64,000 nucleotides of DNA from Bacteroidia bacterium (GCA_028339355.1 JAOLBX010000005.1:35249-99248); one strand, 5' to 3'. Shown: positions 42,893 to 52,750, numbered from the stretch's first letter. The notes: generated from the sequence alone by a model not told the origin. Numbers and translations are program-made.

Positions 42893-45055
42893 ATGAGAAA
42901 CATACTTTTATTAGTCGCGTTAACCTGTACACTATTTACTTACAGTCAAAAGAGAAACATCGAGCTTACGGATATCTGGGCTGGTGGCACTTTTTATCCC
43001 AAAACCATTAGCGGCTTTGTGAATATGAACGATGGTAAAAGCTATTGCATCCAAGAATCAAGTGAAGATGGTTACAATGTCATAAATGAATACGACTATG
43101 TTTCTGGCACTAAAAACAAAGAAGTGATAAGTGCTAAGGATGTTTTCAGAGGAGACAAAATAGGGATTGCTGACTACCACTTTAGCGAGGATCAGTCTAT
43201 CATCTTACTTTACTATAACTCAAAAGCTATTTATAGGCATTCTACAGTTGGGGACTTTAGAGTATTTGACCTAAAAGGAAACATACAAACGGGTGGCGGG
43301 CAGCAAGTGCGATATCCTACTCTTAGCCCAGATGGTAGTAAAGTGGCGTATGTGAAAGATAATGATTTGTATGTCTTGGACTTAGTAAAAGGAAAAACCA
43401 AAAGGATCACAAAAGATGGGTCTAATAATGCTATCATCAATGGAGCTGTAGACTGGGTGTATGAGGAGGAGTTTAGTATGAGCAGAGGATTCGAATGGAA
43501 TGCAAATGGTACCAAGTTAGCATATTTCAGATTTGATGAGAGTGCAGTCAAACAATGGCAAATGACACAATACGGTGATTTGTACCCGGAGCAGTACAAG
43601 TTTAAATACCCAAAGGCAGGAGAAGCTAACAGTATAGTAGATGTGTACATAGCGGATGCTGCAAAAGGGAAATGCAAAAAAGTAGAATTAGGTAGTGAAA
43701 ATGACCAGTATCTGCCTAGAATTAAATGGACCAATGACCCAAATGTACTTTCAGTGCAGCGACTCAATAGACTGCAAAACAAATGGGAAATGCTAATGGT
43801 AACAGGCACAGCAGTAGAGCCAGCTTTATTAGAAACAAGTAAGTATTATGTTGATATCACAGATGATATTCATTTCCTAAATGATGGAAAACACATGATA
43901 GTAAGTAGCGAATCGGACGGTAACAAGCATTTGTATTTTCATAAAATTGACGGGCCACAGATTTATCAAGTTACCAAAGGAGATTGGGAGGTTGATAATG
44001 TATTGGGCATAGATCAGAAGAATGAAGTGATCTATTTTACTTCCACAGAAATAAGTCCTACTGAGAGGCACATTTATTCTATAGATTTTCAAGGAAAAAA
44101 TAAGAAGAGACTAACCACCGAAGCGGGATGGCACACTGCAGAGTTTAGTGAAGATTTTTCATTGGCCCTGCATAGTTTTACCACATTGACCAATCCTCAC
44201 AACTATACGATTAAAAATAATTCTTGGGAAACCTTACGAGTGGTAGAGGACAATGCTGATTTTGTAGAACGAAATTCCACATTCAATATGGGAGATGTGA
44301 GTTTTGATAAACTATCCGTAAATGGTACCGAGCTTAACTACTGGATGATTAAACCAGCCAACTTTAATGACACAACCAAGTATCCATTGTTTATGCATGT
44401 ATACGGTGGTCCAGGTTCTCAAACTGTAAAAAACAGCTTTGCTTGGAGCAATTACTACTGGCATCAGATGCTTGCAATTAAGCATAACATAATTATCGTA
44501 TCAGTGGACAACAGAGGTACAGGAGCAAGAGGAGAAGAGTTTAAAAAAATGACGTACAAGCAGTTGGGTAGGTATGAAACAGAAGATCAAATAGGTGCGG
44601 CCAAAGAATTGAGCAAGCTAAAATATATCGACTCTGAAAGGGTAGGCATATGGGGGTGGAGTTATGGTGGATATATGAGTAGTTTGACTCTTGCCAAAGG
44701 GAATGATGTTTTTAAAATGGCGATAGCCGTAGCACCAGTCACAAACTGGAGATATTATGATAATATATATACAGAACGATACATGGCATTGCCGCAAGAC
44801 AATGGGGGTGGGTACGATGATAATTCACCAATCAACTTTGTAAAAGATATAAAAGGGAAATATCTAATCGTACACGGTACAGGAGATGACAACGTACATT
44901 TTCAGAATAGTGTGATGATGGTAGATGAGTTGATAAAAAATAATATTCCATTCGATTCAGAATTCTATCCCAATAAAAACCATGGTATATATGGTGGTTA
45001 TACGAGATTGCATCTGTATAATAAGATGACCAATTTCATTATAGAGAATTTGTAA
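42893..45055 (+). CDS. Dipeptidyl peptidase IV (S9B)
   Basis: The 720-residue exported enzyme removes X-Pro/X-Ala dipeptides. It has a signal peptide (to FTYSQ), an eight-bladed beta-propeller (about 40-480) including the Glu pair of substrate recognition in DWVYEEEFSM, and a C-terminal alpha/beta-hydrolase with nucleophile Ser590 in GWSYGGYM, Asp near 664 in HGTGDDNVH and His near 697 in NKNHGIYG. Two POT-family di/tripeptide transporters follow directly on the same strand, so the dipeptides it frees are presumably imported. A strong functional operon. Confidence 0.94.
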   Translation: MRNILLLVALTCTLFTYSQKRNIELTDIWAGGTFYPKTISGFVNMNDGKSYCIQESSEDGYNVINEYDYVSGTKNKEVISAKDVFRGDKIGIADYHFSEDQSIILLYYNSKAIYRHSTVGDFRVFDLKGNIQTGGGQQVRYPTLSPDGSKVAYVKDNDLYVLDLVKGKTKRITKDGSNNAIINGAVDWVYEEEFSMSRGFEWNANGTKLAYFRFDESAVKQWQMTQYGDLYPEQYKFKYPKAGEANSIVDVYIADAAKGKCKKVELGSENDQYLPRIKWTNDPNVLSVQRLNRLQNKWEMLMVTGTAVEPALLETSKYYVDITDDIHFLNDGKHMIVSSESDGNKHLYFHKIDGPQIYQVTKGDWEVDNVLGIDQKNEVIYFTSTEISPTERHIYSIDFQGKNKKRLTTEAGWHTAEFSEDFSLALHSFTTLTNPHNYTIKNNSWETLRVVEDNADFVERNSTFNMGDVSFDKLSVNGTELNYWMIKPANFNDTTKYPLFMHVYGGPGSQTVKNSFAWSNYYWHQMLAIKHNIIIVSVDNRGTGARGEEFKKMTYKQLGRYETEDQIGAAKELSKLKYIDSERVGIWGWSYGGYMSSLTLAKGNDVFKMAIAVAPVTNWRYYDNIYTERYMALPQDNGGGYDDNSPINFVKDIKGKYLIVHGTGDDNVHFQNSVMMVDELIKNNIPFDSEFYPNKNHGIYGGYTRLHLYNKMTNFIIENL

Positions 45056-45100
45056 TTCAAGATTAAAATCTATTTTTACCAAAAAATTAACCAAAATTAT

Positions 45101-46483
45101 ATGTTAGAAGTTACTGCCAAAAAAGAGTGGATGGGACATCCTATTGGATTGTTTGTTTTGTTTTTTACTGAAATGTGGGAACGCTTTTCTTACTACGGTA
45201 TGAGAGCCATATTAGTATTGTATCTTGTTTCGGAAACTGCCGGTGCTAACCCAGGACTGGGTTGGGGAAAGGGAGATGCTTTAGCACTCTATGGCTGGTA
45301 CACGATGATGGTATATGTTATGTCTATCCCTGGTGGAATTATAGCAGATAAATTACTTGGTCAAAGAAAATCTGTGATGATTGGTAGCTTATTGCTCGTT
45401 GCAGGACATAGTGTTCTTGCTATCGAGCAAATGTGGGCTTTCTATTCTGGTCTTGTACTTATAGTATTAGGTGTTGGAATGCTTAAGCCAAATATATCTA
45501 CAATGGTAGGTGGTCTTTATAAGCAAGGAGATATAAGACGAGACAAAGGATTTACCATTTTTTACATAGGAATAAATCTTGGAGCATTTTTATCTAGTTT
45601 AATTGTTGGATATGTAGGAGAGGTTCACGGCTGGCACTACGGTTTCGGATTGGCAGGTATAGGTATGCTTTTAGGGCTTATAGTCTATATGTACGGACAA
45701 AAACACTTGCAACACGTAGGGAATTATATTGGTTCTTCTATAAGCGAAGAGGAACGAGAAGCTGCTAAAAGACCACTTTCTAAAGTAGAGAAAGATAGAG
45801 TTGGAGTTCTTCTTATCTCATTCATTTTAGTTATTGTTTTTTGGGGAGCTTTTGAACAAGCTGGAGGCTTAATGAATATATATACGATGGAAAAGACCAA
45901 CAGAATGTTTATGGGATTTGAAATACCTGCATCAGTGTTTCAGTCAATTAACGCAATGTTTATCATTTTCTTTGGTACATCAGTAGCTCTTTTCTGGGCG
46001 AATAGAAAGTTGAAAGGGAAAATTTCAAGCTCTTTGTTTAAAATGATTGTCGGGCTGATTATAATGGGTGCTGGATTCTTCTTTATGACAGGAGCAACTG
46101 CGGAGTTTGAAGCAAATGGATCTTCAGCTATGTATTGGCTTGTGTTTGCATACTTATTTCACACTATCGGTGAGCTTTGTTTGTCACCTGTTGCATTGTC
46201 ATACATTACCAAATTAGCACCATTGAAATACGCTTCAATAATGATGGGGGTTTATTTCGCTGTAACCGGATTTGGTAGTAAGCTAGCAGGTCTGCTCGGA
46301 GAATGGTCTCAAAGTCTAGGTGAGTTTAAAATATTTACTGGGATAGCTATCTTTTGTGTGGCATTTGGATTACTGATGCTAGTACTTAGAAATAAGTTAG
46401 AAGGTTTGACACACGGAGCAGAGGATGACGAAGGAGAAATTCACGAAGAAGCAGAAGGTTTTGAATTAGCTGATAACCAATAG
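45101..46483 (+). CDS. POT-family proton-dependent di/tripeptide transporter (first copy)
   Basis: A 460-residue major-facilitator protein of the POT/PTR2 group with about 12 membrane segments. TM1 carries the ExxER-type signature FFTEMWERFSYYGMRA; the second family signature appears as FTIFYIGINLGAFLSS. These residues couple proton and peptide binding. It lies 45 bp after the DPP IV gene and 9 bp before a second POT gene, forming an operon for peptide use. C-terminal tail is acidic. Confidence 0.93.
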   Translation: MLEVTAKKEWMGHPIGLFVLFFTEMWERFSYYGMRAILVLYLVSETAGANPGLGWGKGDALALYGWYTMMVYVMSIPGGIIADKLLGQRKSVMIGSLLLVAGHSVLAIEQMWAFYSGLVLIVLGVGMLKPNISTMVGGLYKQGDIRRDKGFTIFYIGINLGAFLSSLIVGYVGEVHGWHYGFGLAGIGMLLGLIVYMYGQKHLQHVGNYIGSSISEEEREAAKRPLSKVEKDRVGVLLISFILVIVFWGAFEQAGGLMNIYTMEKTNRMFMGFEIPASVFQSINAMFIIFFGTSVALFWANRKLKGKISSSLFKMIVGLIIMGAGFFFMTGATAEFEANGSSAMYWLVFAYLFHTIGELCLSPVALSYITKLAPLKYASIMMGVYFAVTGFGSKLAGLLGEWSQSLGEFKIFTGIAIFCVAFGLLMLVLRNKLEGLTHGAEDDEGEIHEEAEGFELADNQ

Positions 46484-46492
46484 TATATTAAT

Positions 46493-48082
46493 ATGAGCAC
46501 AACAGATTATAGATTTGAAGGTTCAGAAATGAACCGTAAGCTCTTACTTGGACATCCAAGTGGATTGTTTATTCTCTTTTTTACAGAGATGTGGGAGCGA
46601 TTTTCATACTACGGTATGCGAGCTCTCTTGGTGTTATTTCTGACTTCTAGTCTGATGGATGGCGGATGGGCTTGGAGCAGAGAAGAAGCTCTTGGTTTAT
46701 ATGGCACCTATACGATGTTGGTGTATTTTACTCCGATTATCGGTGGTTTTTTAGCTGATAAATTCTTAGGATACAGATGGGCAGTAGCACTAGGAGCACT
46801 TATTATGACCCTCGGTCATGCTTCTATGGCAATGGATACACCCTGGAGTTTATATGCAGGAATAGGATTGCTGGTAGCGGGCAATGGTCTTTTTAAACCC
46901 AATATTACATCCATAATTAATGGTGTATATGTCAATGCACAAGAAAAGAAAGACGGTGCTTTTACCATCTTTTATATGGGTGTAAATGCTGGAGCATTTT
47001 TAGGAATTATGCTTTGTGGTTATGTAGGTGAAACACAAGGATGGCACTGGGGCTTTGGACTGGCTGGAATCTTTATGTTCTTCGGGATGTTGCAGTTTTG
47101 GTTTGCCCAAGGAATATTTGGTAGAATAGGATTAGGACCTAAGAAAGAAGCAGAGTTTGATATAGCCGATGCGATAGAATCAAAAGGTGTAGACACTGAA
47201 GACCCAATAGATGCCGTTGAGGTAACTCCAAGTGTACAAAGAGATCGTTACATCGTAGTAGGAGTCCTGGCTATTTTTACTATCTTCTTTTGGGCTTGTT
47301 TTGAGCAGGCGGGTGGATCTATGACCATTTTTGCAAATGATTATACCAATAGGGTTCTCGAAGGAACCGCAGCTAATATTTTTAGAATTGCAAATACTTT
47401 ACTAACGATAGTACCGCTGATTATTATCACATATGTACTCTTTAAGTTGTTTAAAATTACCTTTAGAAAATATTTTGCCTCCAACTTATTCTTAGGTGCA
47501 AGTTTTGCCATTATTTGGGCGATTGTAATATGGATGTTAACTCAGCAATTTGGAGAAACTAAAACTGAAATACCTGCATCTTGGTTCGGGATTTTAAACT
47601 CTTTTTTCATCATTGCATTTGCTCCACTTATTTCTAAAATTTGGGAGAGTAAGCTCAACCCCTCAGCTCCTGTGAAGTTTGGACTAGGGCTTATACTACT
47701 AGGATTAGGGTTTGGTGTATTGGCATATGGTTCAGCAGGTATACCGCAAGGAGCTCAAACGGCTTCTGTTGGGATAATTTGGTTGATATTAGCATACTTG
47801 CTTCATACATTGGGAGAGCTCACATTGTCTCCAGTAGGATTATCATATGTCTCTAAATTAGTTCCAGCCAAAGTTATTGGAATGATGTTTGGACTTTGGT
47901 ACATCGCTGTAGGTTTAGGAAATAAAGCTGCCGGTGCTATCGGTGGACAGATAGATCAAATTGTAGAATCACACAGTATGAGCTATTTCTTTATGATATT
48001 CACTTTAATTCCCATAGGGGCTGGATTACTGCTAATGGCACTTACTCCAGTCTTGAAGAAGCTTATGCATGGGGTTAAGTAA
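46493..48082 (+). CDS. POT-family proton-dependent di/tripeptide transporter (second copy)
   Basis: A 529-residue paralogue of the preceding transporter, with TM1 FFTEMWERFSYYGMRA identical in its core and FTIFYMGVNAGAFLGI as second signature. It has a longer central cytoplasmic loop (acidic, about 215-250) and extra hydrophobic segments in the second half, giving about 14 membrane segments. The two POT genes are a diverged tandem pair, so peptide specificity probably differs. A strong terminator follows. Confidence 0.93.
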   Translation: MSTTDYRFEGSEMNRKLLLGHPSGLFILFFTEMWERFSYYGMRALLVLFLTSSLMDGGWAWSREEALGLYGTYTMLVYFTPIIGGFLADKFLGYRWAVALGALIMTLGHASMAMDTPWSLYAGIGLLVAGNGLFKPNITSIINGVYVNAQEKKDGAFTIFYMGVNAGAFLGIMLCGYVGETQGWHWGFGLAGIFMFFGMLQFWFAQGIFGRIGLGPKKEAEFDIADAIESKGVDTEDPIDAVEVTPSVQRDRYIVVGVLAIFTIFFWACFEQAGGSMTIFANDYTNRVLEGTAANIFRIANTLLTIVPLIIITYVLFKLFKITFRKYFASNLFLGASFAIIWAIVIWMLTQQFGETKTEIPASWFGILNSFFIIAFAPLISKIWESKLNPSAPVKFGLGLILLGLGFGVLAYGSAGIPQGAQTASVGIIWLILAYLLHTLGELTLSPVGLSYVSKLVPAKVIGMMFGLWYIAVGLGNKAAGAIGGQIDQIVESHSMSYFFMIFTLIPIGAGLLLMALTPVLKKLMHGVK

Positions 48083-48104
48083 TAAAGAATTTTGATTAAA
48101 AATG

Positions 48105-48141
48105 AAAAGTCCATCCTCCATCCGGCGGATGGACTTTTTTT
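48105..48141 (+). terminator. Intrinsic terminator of the DPP IV/POT operon
   Basis: AAAAGTCCATCC (48105-48116), 10-nt loop, GGATGGACTTTT (48127-48138) and T residues to 48141. A perfect 12-bp stem. It ends only 9 nt before the upxY ATG. Confidence 0.9.
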
Positions 48142-48150
48142 AGGTATACA

Positions 48151-48663
48151 ATGACAGAAAATATGGATTCTTGGAAAGTGGTCTTCATAGCAAGTAGGCA
48201 GGAGAAAAAAGTAGCATTGCAGCTTGAGAGAGATGGCATTGAATTCTATTTGCCTCTTTATAAAAAATTACAGCAATGGAGCGATAGAAAAAAGTGGGTT
48301 GAATTTCCTCTTTTCAATGGGTATTTATTTGTCAAGCCCAATAAACTCCAAAGAGATAAGGTTTTAGAGCTGCATGGTGCAGTTGCCTATGTGAGATACA
48401 ATGGGGCAGATGCCAAGGTCAAGGACAAAGAAATAGAAATCATCAAATCGGTTCTAGAATCGGGTTATTCGTTGGAGACAATGAATACTCCTGATGATTT
48501 TGAAATAGGTGAGCAAGTCGTAGTGACCGAAGGACCTCTGAACGGACAAGTAGTAGATATACTTAGGCGAAACAATGAGGAGCATTATTTGGTTAGTTTT
48601 GGTATACTTGGACAAAGTATTAAGATAGAATTACCATATCATATATTCAAGAAACAGAATTGA
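48151..48663 (+). CDS. upxY: UpxY-family NusG paralogue, transcription antiterminator
   Basis: The 170-residue protein has a NusG N-terminal (NGN) domain (about 8-105: WKVVFIASRQEKKVALQL, FYLPLYKK, FPLFNGYLFVKP) and a KOW domain (about 115-165: IGEQVVVTEGPLNGQVVDIL). In Bacteroides, UpxY proteins head capsule operons and prevent premature termination of the long transcript. Here it is likewise first in the polysaccharide locus. No promoter is clear: the previous operon's terminator ends 9 nt upstream, so transcription either starts inside that hairpin region or reads through. ATG 48163 is an alternative start. Confidence 0.88.
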   Translation: MTENMDSWKVVFIASRQEKKVALQLERDGIEFYLPLYKKLQQWSDRKKWVEFPLFNGYLFVKPNKLQRDKVLELHGAVAYVRYNGADAKVKDKEIEIIKSVLESGYSLETMNTPDDFEIGEQVVVTEGPLNGQVVDILRRNNEEHYLVSFGILGQSIKIELPYHIFKKQN

Positions 48664-48744
48664 GTAGTTTTTGTGGGTATTTATCGAATTAATGGATAAC
48701 TAATCAATTGGTTATGGAGATATTCGCAAAAACTTAGATAGGAA

Positions 48745-50007
48745 GTGAATTTATTGGACAAAAAAATAGGTATAATTGGACTAGGATATGTTGGTTTACC
48801 ATTGGCTGTAGAGTTTGGAAAGAATTACGATACCGTGGGTTTTGACATCAATCAAGGTCGTGTTGACGAGCTAGAAAAGGGTGTAGATTCAACATTGGAA
48901 GTAGATGCTGCAGGATTGAAATCTTCAACAAAACTAAAATATGCAACCAATCTTGAAGCAATTAAGGATTGTACTATTTACATCGTAACTGTTCCTACTC
49001 CAATTGATAAAAACAAAAGGCCAGATTTAACACCTCTTGAAAAATCAAGTGGTGCAATCAGTAAAGTCCTAAAGAAGGGAGATATTGTAATTTATGAATC
49101 TACCGTTTTTCCTGGATGCACAGAAGAGATTTGTGTACCAATATTGGAAAGAGGCAGTGGGTTGAACTTTAACAAAGATTTTTTCTGTGGTTATTCACCT
49201 GAGCGAATCAATCCAGGGGATAAAGTACATACATTAACAAAAATCCAAAAAGTAACTTCAGGTTCAACTCCAGAAATAGCAGAAGTTGTAGACCAATTGT
49301 ATAAATCAGTAATTACTGCAGGTACCTACAAGGCTGCATCCCTAAAAGTGGCAGAAGCGGCTAAGGTTATAGAGAATTGCCAAAGAGATTTAAACATTGC
49401 TTTTGTAAATGAACTTTCTTTAATCTTTGAAAAATTAGATATAGATACATTATCTGTCTTGGAAGCAGCGGGTACAAAATGGAACTTCCTTCCTTTTAGA
49501 CCAGGACTTGTTGGTGGCCATTGTATTGGTGTAGATCCCTATTACCTTACTTACAAAGCAGAAGAAGTAGGTTATAATCCACAAGTGATTTTATCTGGAA
49601 GACGGATAAATGATGCAATGGGAGCTCATGTAGCCAAAAAAGTAGTGAAGCTGATGATAGATAAAGGGCAGACCATTAAAAACTCTAAAGTTCTTATGCT
49701 TGGAATTACATTTAAAGAAAATTGTCCAGACATCAGAAACTCAAAAGTGATAGATGTATATTCTGAATTGACAGATTTTGGTGTAGCTGTAGATGTGTAT
49801 GATCCTTGGGCAAATGCTGCAGAAGTGAAACACGAGTATGGCTTGGATTTGATAGCTGAACTCAAAAATGATTATGCGGCTATTATTTTAACGGTCTCTC
49901 ATAGTGAGTTTAACGATATAAATCTTGATTCACTGAAATCAAAAGATGCAGTTGTGTTTGATACGAAGTCCTTCTTCGACCAAAAGGACATAGACGCAAG
50001 ATTATAA
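48745..50007 (+). CDS. Nucleotide-sugar 6-dehydrogenase (UDP-HexNAc type, VipA/TviB/WbpA-like)
   Basis: The 420-residue enzyme oxidises C6 of a UDP-sugar twice to the uronate. It has an N-terminal NAD-binding Rossmann fold (IGIIGLGYVGLPLA, about 7-20), the central domain, and the catalytic Cys260 in GGHCIGVDPYYL. The sequence around ESTVFPGCTEE and GYSPERINPGD is the UDP-N-acetylhexosamine dehydrogenase form (VipA/WbpO/WbpA) rather than UDP-glucose dehydrogenase. The GTG at 48745 has AGGA only 1-2 nt away; TTG 48754 is a possible start. Its stop overlaps the epimerase ATG. Product probably feeds the WbpB/WbpE pair downstream. Confidence 0.85.
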   Translation: MNLLDKKIGIIGLGYVGLPLAVEFGKNYDTVGFDINQGRVDELEKGVDSTLEVDAAGLKSSTKLKYATNLEAIKDCTIYIVTVPTPIDKNKRPDLTPLEKSSGAISKVLKKGDIVIYESTVFPGCTEEICVPILERGSGLNFNKDFFCGYSPERINPGDKVHTLTKIQKVTSGSTPEIAEVVDQLYKSVITAGTYKAASLKVAEAAKVIENCQRDLNIAFVNELSLIFEKLDIDTLSVLEAAGTKWNFLPFRPGLVGGHCIGVDPYYLTYKAEEVGYNPQVILSGRRINDAMGAHVAKKVVKLMIDKGQTIKNSKVLMLGITFKENCPDIRNSKVIDVYSELTDFGVAVDVYDPWANAAEVKHEYGLDLIAELKNDYAAIILTVSHSEFNDINLDSLKSKDAVVFDTKSFFDQKDIDARL

Positions 50008-51053
50008 TGGGAAAAGTATTAATTACGGGTACAGCAGGATTCATTGGTCATCATTTAGCAATGCTTTTGAACTCACTAGGTTATAAAGTAATTGGCTTGG
50101 ATGAGATTAATGACTATTATGATGTCGGTTTAAAACAAGATAGGCTAAGATTACAAGGGATTAACGTAGATGATATTTCTTATGGAAAAATGTTGCAGGG
50201 TAAAATTGATTTTATTCAATTGAAACTCGAAGATGAAGAGGCATTGTTTAGTTTATTTGAAAGTCAGAAAATTGACTATGTAGTTAATCTTGCAGCTCAA
50301 GCTGGAGTGCGTTATAGTATCGAAAATCCTAAAGCGTATTTAAATAGTAATATCATAGGGTTTCTTAATATTCTTGAAGCCTGTAGAAAATATCCGGTAA
50401 AACACTTGGTGTATGCGTCATCAAGTAGCGTTTATGGACTGAATGATAAACTGCCATTCAAAACCTCTGATTGTACTGATCACCCAATGGCCCTATATGG
50501 AGCTACCAAAAAGTCGAATGAGGTAATGGCTCATTCGTATTCTCACCTATATGGCATTCCCAGTACAGGTCTTCGTTTCTTTACAGTCTACGGACCCTTG
50601 GGTAGACCTGATATGGCATTGTTTCTTTTTGCGGAAGCTATTCGGAAAAATGAACCGATTAATGTTTTTGGTCAAGGAAAAATGATGCGGGATTTTACTT
50701 ATGTTGCTGACATAGTTATGGCGATTTCAAAACTTTTAGTGAAGCCACCTAAAAGAGATTCTGCGATAAAAGGAGAAAAGCTTACTGGAAATACCAGTAG
50801 TGCTCCTTACAGTATCTATAATATTGGTAATAATAGTCCTGTTGGTCTTATGGAGTATATCGAAGCTCTTGAAGAAGCTCTTGGCAAAAAGGCGAAAAAG
50901 AATTTTATGGATATTCAACCTGGAGATGTCATTGCTACATATGCAAACGTAGATGATCTGTATGAGTATATTGATTTTAAGCCTAAAACTATGGTTCAAG
51001 ATGGGATAAATAAATTTATAGAATGGTATACTAAATATTATAAAATTGAGTAA
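50007..51053 (+). CDS. NAD-dependent epimerase, UDP-glucuronate 4-epimerase type
   Basis: The 348-residue short-chain-dehydrogenase-type protein has the NAD motif GTAGFIGHH (about 8-16), the phrase DEINDYYDVGLKQDRL typical of uronate 4-epimerases (CapI/LspL), the catalytic ASSSSVYG and YGATKK (Tyr/Lys pair), and RDFTYV near 230. It would interconvert gluco- and galacto-uronates made by the adjacent dehydrogenase. Start ATG overlaps the previous stop (TAATG). Confidence 0.85.
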   Translation: MGKVLITGTAGFIGHHLAMLLNSLGYKVIGLDEINDYYDVGLKQDRLRLQGINVDDISYGKMLQGKIDFIQLKLEDEEALFSLFESQKIDYVVNLAAQAGVRYSIENPKAYLNSNIIGFLNILEACRKYPVKHLVYASSSSVYGLNDKLPFKTSDCTDHPMALYGATKKSNEVMAHSYSHLYGIPSTGLRFFTVYGPLGRPDMALFLFAEAIRKNEPINVFGQGKMMRDFTYVADIVMAISKLLVKPPKRDSAIKGEKLTGNTSSAPYSIYNIGNNSPVGLMEYIEALEEALGKKAKKNFMDIQPGDVIATYANVDDLYEYIDFKPKTMVQDGINKFIEWYTKYYKIE

Positions 51054-51068
51054 TTTTACTACTCATTA

Positions 51069-51605
51069 ATGATAATGATTGAAAGTCTAATTTCATCCAA
51101 AACTAAAATAAAGTTATTGCTCAAGTTCTTCTTGAACAGTAACAATAGCTCCTACCTGAGAGGGTTAGAGTCTGAGTTTGATGAATCAAGTAATGCAATT
51201 AGACTAGAGCTCAATAAATTAGAAGAAGCAGGACTCTTACGTTCAAATATTCAAGGGAATAAGAAGTATTTTCAGGCCAATCAATCTCATCCATTATTTA
51301 ATGATATTTATAATATTCTACTCAAATTTACGGGGTTGGATTCCCTTTTTGAGAAGGTGATAAATCAATTGGGAGAGTTGGAGCACGTCTTTGTGGTTGG
51401 GAATCTAGCCAAAGGATTATCAAGTGAAATTATTGACCTTGTGTTTGTAGGAGATATTGATAAAAGCTATTTGTTTCAACTGGTCCAAAAGGCTGAAAAC
51501 GAATTAAGTAAAAAAATAAAGTATGTGTGCTACTTGCCTTCTGAATTTTCAGAACAAAAGTTCATAGCTTATAGAAAAGACTATTTACTTCTTTGGAGTA
51601 ATTAG
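51069..51605 (+). CDS. Winged-helix regulator with nucleotidyltransferase-like C-terminus
   Basis: The 178-residue protein has an N-terminal winged helix (about 12-72: KIKLLLKFFLNSNNSSYLRGLE...SNAIRLELNKLEEAGLLRSN) of ArsR-like type and a C-terminal part (about 85-178: VFVVGNLAKGLSSEIIDLVFVGDI) resembling an MNT-type nucleotidyltransferase core without an obvious catalytic acid triad. Such genes recur inside Bacteroidota capsule loci; a regulatory role is likely but unproven. Start either 51069 or the ATG two codons later. It lies 15 bp after the epimerase. Confidence 0.75.
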   Translation: MIMIESLISSKTKIKLLLKFFLNSNNSSYLRGLESEFDESSNAIRLELNKLEEAGLLRSNIQGNKKYFQANQSHPLFNDIYNILLKFTGLDSLFEKVINQLGELEHVFVVGNLAKGLSSEIIDLVFVGDIDKSYLFQLVQKAENELSKKIKYVCYLPSEFSEQKFIAYRKDYLLLWSN

Positions 51606-51702
51606 TTAATTAGTACATCTTAGTTTTATCACTAATTAGTCATTGGGACTGAAGTGGCGAAGCTGTATTTTGTTAGAAGAGACCAATACAATAAGGTAAA
51701 AA
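51606..51702. other. Intergenic region with inverted ACTAATTAGT words
   Basis: Contains TTAGTTAATTAGTAC and a 10-bp palindrome ACTAATTAGT about 15-25 bp apart, then TATTTTG. No clear promoter or terminator. Confidence 0.3.
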
Positions 51703-52749
51703 ATGAAAAATATACTAATAACTGGAGGAGCAGGCTTTATAGGCTCGCACGTAGTACGTCTATTTGTTAAGACATTTTCAAATGACAAAATTTATAATCT
51801 GGATGCTCTTACGTATGCAGGAAATTTAGAAAACCTTAAGGATATAGAGAATAATTCAAATTATGAATTTATTCAAGCGGATATTCAAAACTTAGAGGTA
51901 ATTCAAAGTATTTTTAAGGAAAAACAAATTACCCATGTGGTACACTTGGCAGCAGAGAGTCATGTCGATAGAAGCATTACCGACCCTTTAGCTTTTGTTA
52001 AAACCAATGTGTTAGGAACGGCTAATCTTTTGCAAACAGCAAAGGAAGCGTGGAAAGAGGATTATACGGATAAACTATTTTATCATGTATCTACAGATGA
52101 AGTGTATGGCTCACTTGGAGATACTGGTTTCTTCTATGAAGACACTGCCTATGATCCTAGAAGTCCCTATTCTGCAAGCAAGGCGAGTAGTGACCATTTT
52201 GTAAGAGCCTATTACCATACGTATGACCTTCCTGTGGTTATTTCCAATTGTTCCAATAATTATGGGCCAAACCACTTTCCGGAAAAGCTAATCCCTTTAA
52301 TGATTAATAACATTATTCATAACAAACCATTGCCGGTATATGGAGAAGGACTGAATGTAAGAGATTGGTTATACGTAATCGACCACGCCAGAGCGATAGA
52401 ATGTATTTTTAGTAGAGGAAAATTGGGCGAAACATACAATATAGGTGGACACAATGAATGGAGTAATATAGACTTGGTGCATGTGCTTTGTGATACAATG
52501 GATGAAAAACTTAATCGTACAAAAGGAGATTCTCGTAAGCTCATAACCTATGTGAAAGATAGAGCAGGACACGACTTGAGGTATGCTATAGATGCTACGA
52601 AACTAAAGGATGAATTGGACTGGGAACCTAGTTTGCAATTTGAAGAGGGCCTCAGAAAAACCATTGATTGGTACTTGTCCAATGAATCTTGGTTAGAAAA
52701 TGTAACGAGTGGGGAATACGCAAGCTACTATAACAAAATGTATAAATAG
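51703..52749 (+). CDS. rfbB: dTDP-glucose 4,6-dehydratase
   Basis: RfbB converts dTDP-glucose to dTDP-4-keto-6-deoxyglucose. The 348-residue SDR enzyme shows GGAGFIGSH (8-16), YAGNLENL, HLAAESHVDRSI, the active-site STDEVYG and SPYSASKASSDH (Tyr/Lys), and SNNYGPNHFPEKLIP. Length is normal. The partner rfbA is about 3.6 kb downstream, separated by other sugar genes; rfbC and rfbD are not in view, so the final sugar need not be rhamnose. The cysQ frame begins within or just after its 3' end. Confidence 0.95.
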   Translation: MKNILITGGAGFIGSHVVRLFVKTFSNDKIYNLDALTYAGNLENLKDIENNSNYEFIQADIQNLEVIQSIFKEKQITHVVHLAAESHVDRSITDPLAFVKTNVLGTANLLQTAKEAWKEDYTDKLFYHVSTDEVYGSLGDTGFFYEDTAYDPRSPYSASKASSDHFVRAYYHTYDLPVVISNCSNNYGPNHFPEKLIPLMINNIIHNKPLPVYGEGLNVRDWLYVIDHARAIECIFSRGKLGETYNIGGHNEWSNIDLVHVLCDTMDEKLNRTKGDSRKLITYVKDRAGHDLRYAIDATKLKDELDWEPSLQFEEGLRKTIDWYLSNESWLENVTSGEYASYYNKMYK

Positions 52750-52750
52750 A

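Noticed and set aside
43231..43809. 192-codon minus-strand frame inside the DPP IV gene
   Set aside because: Antisense shadow of a well-conserved gene; no recognisable protein features.
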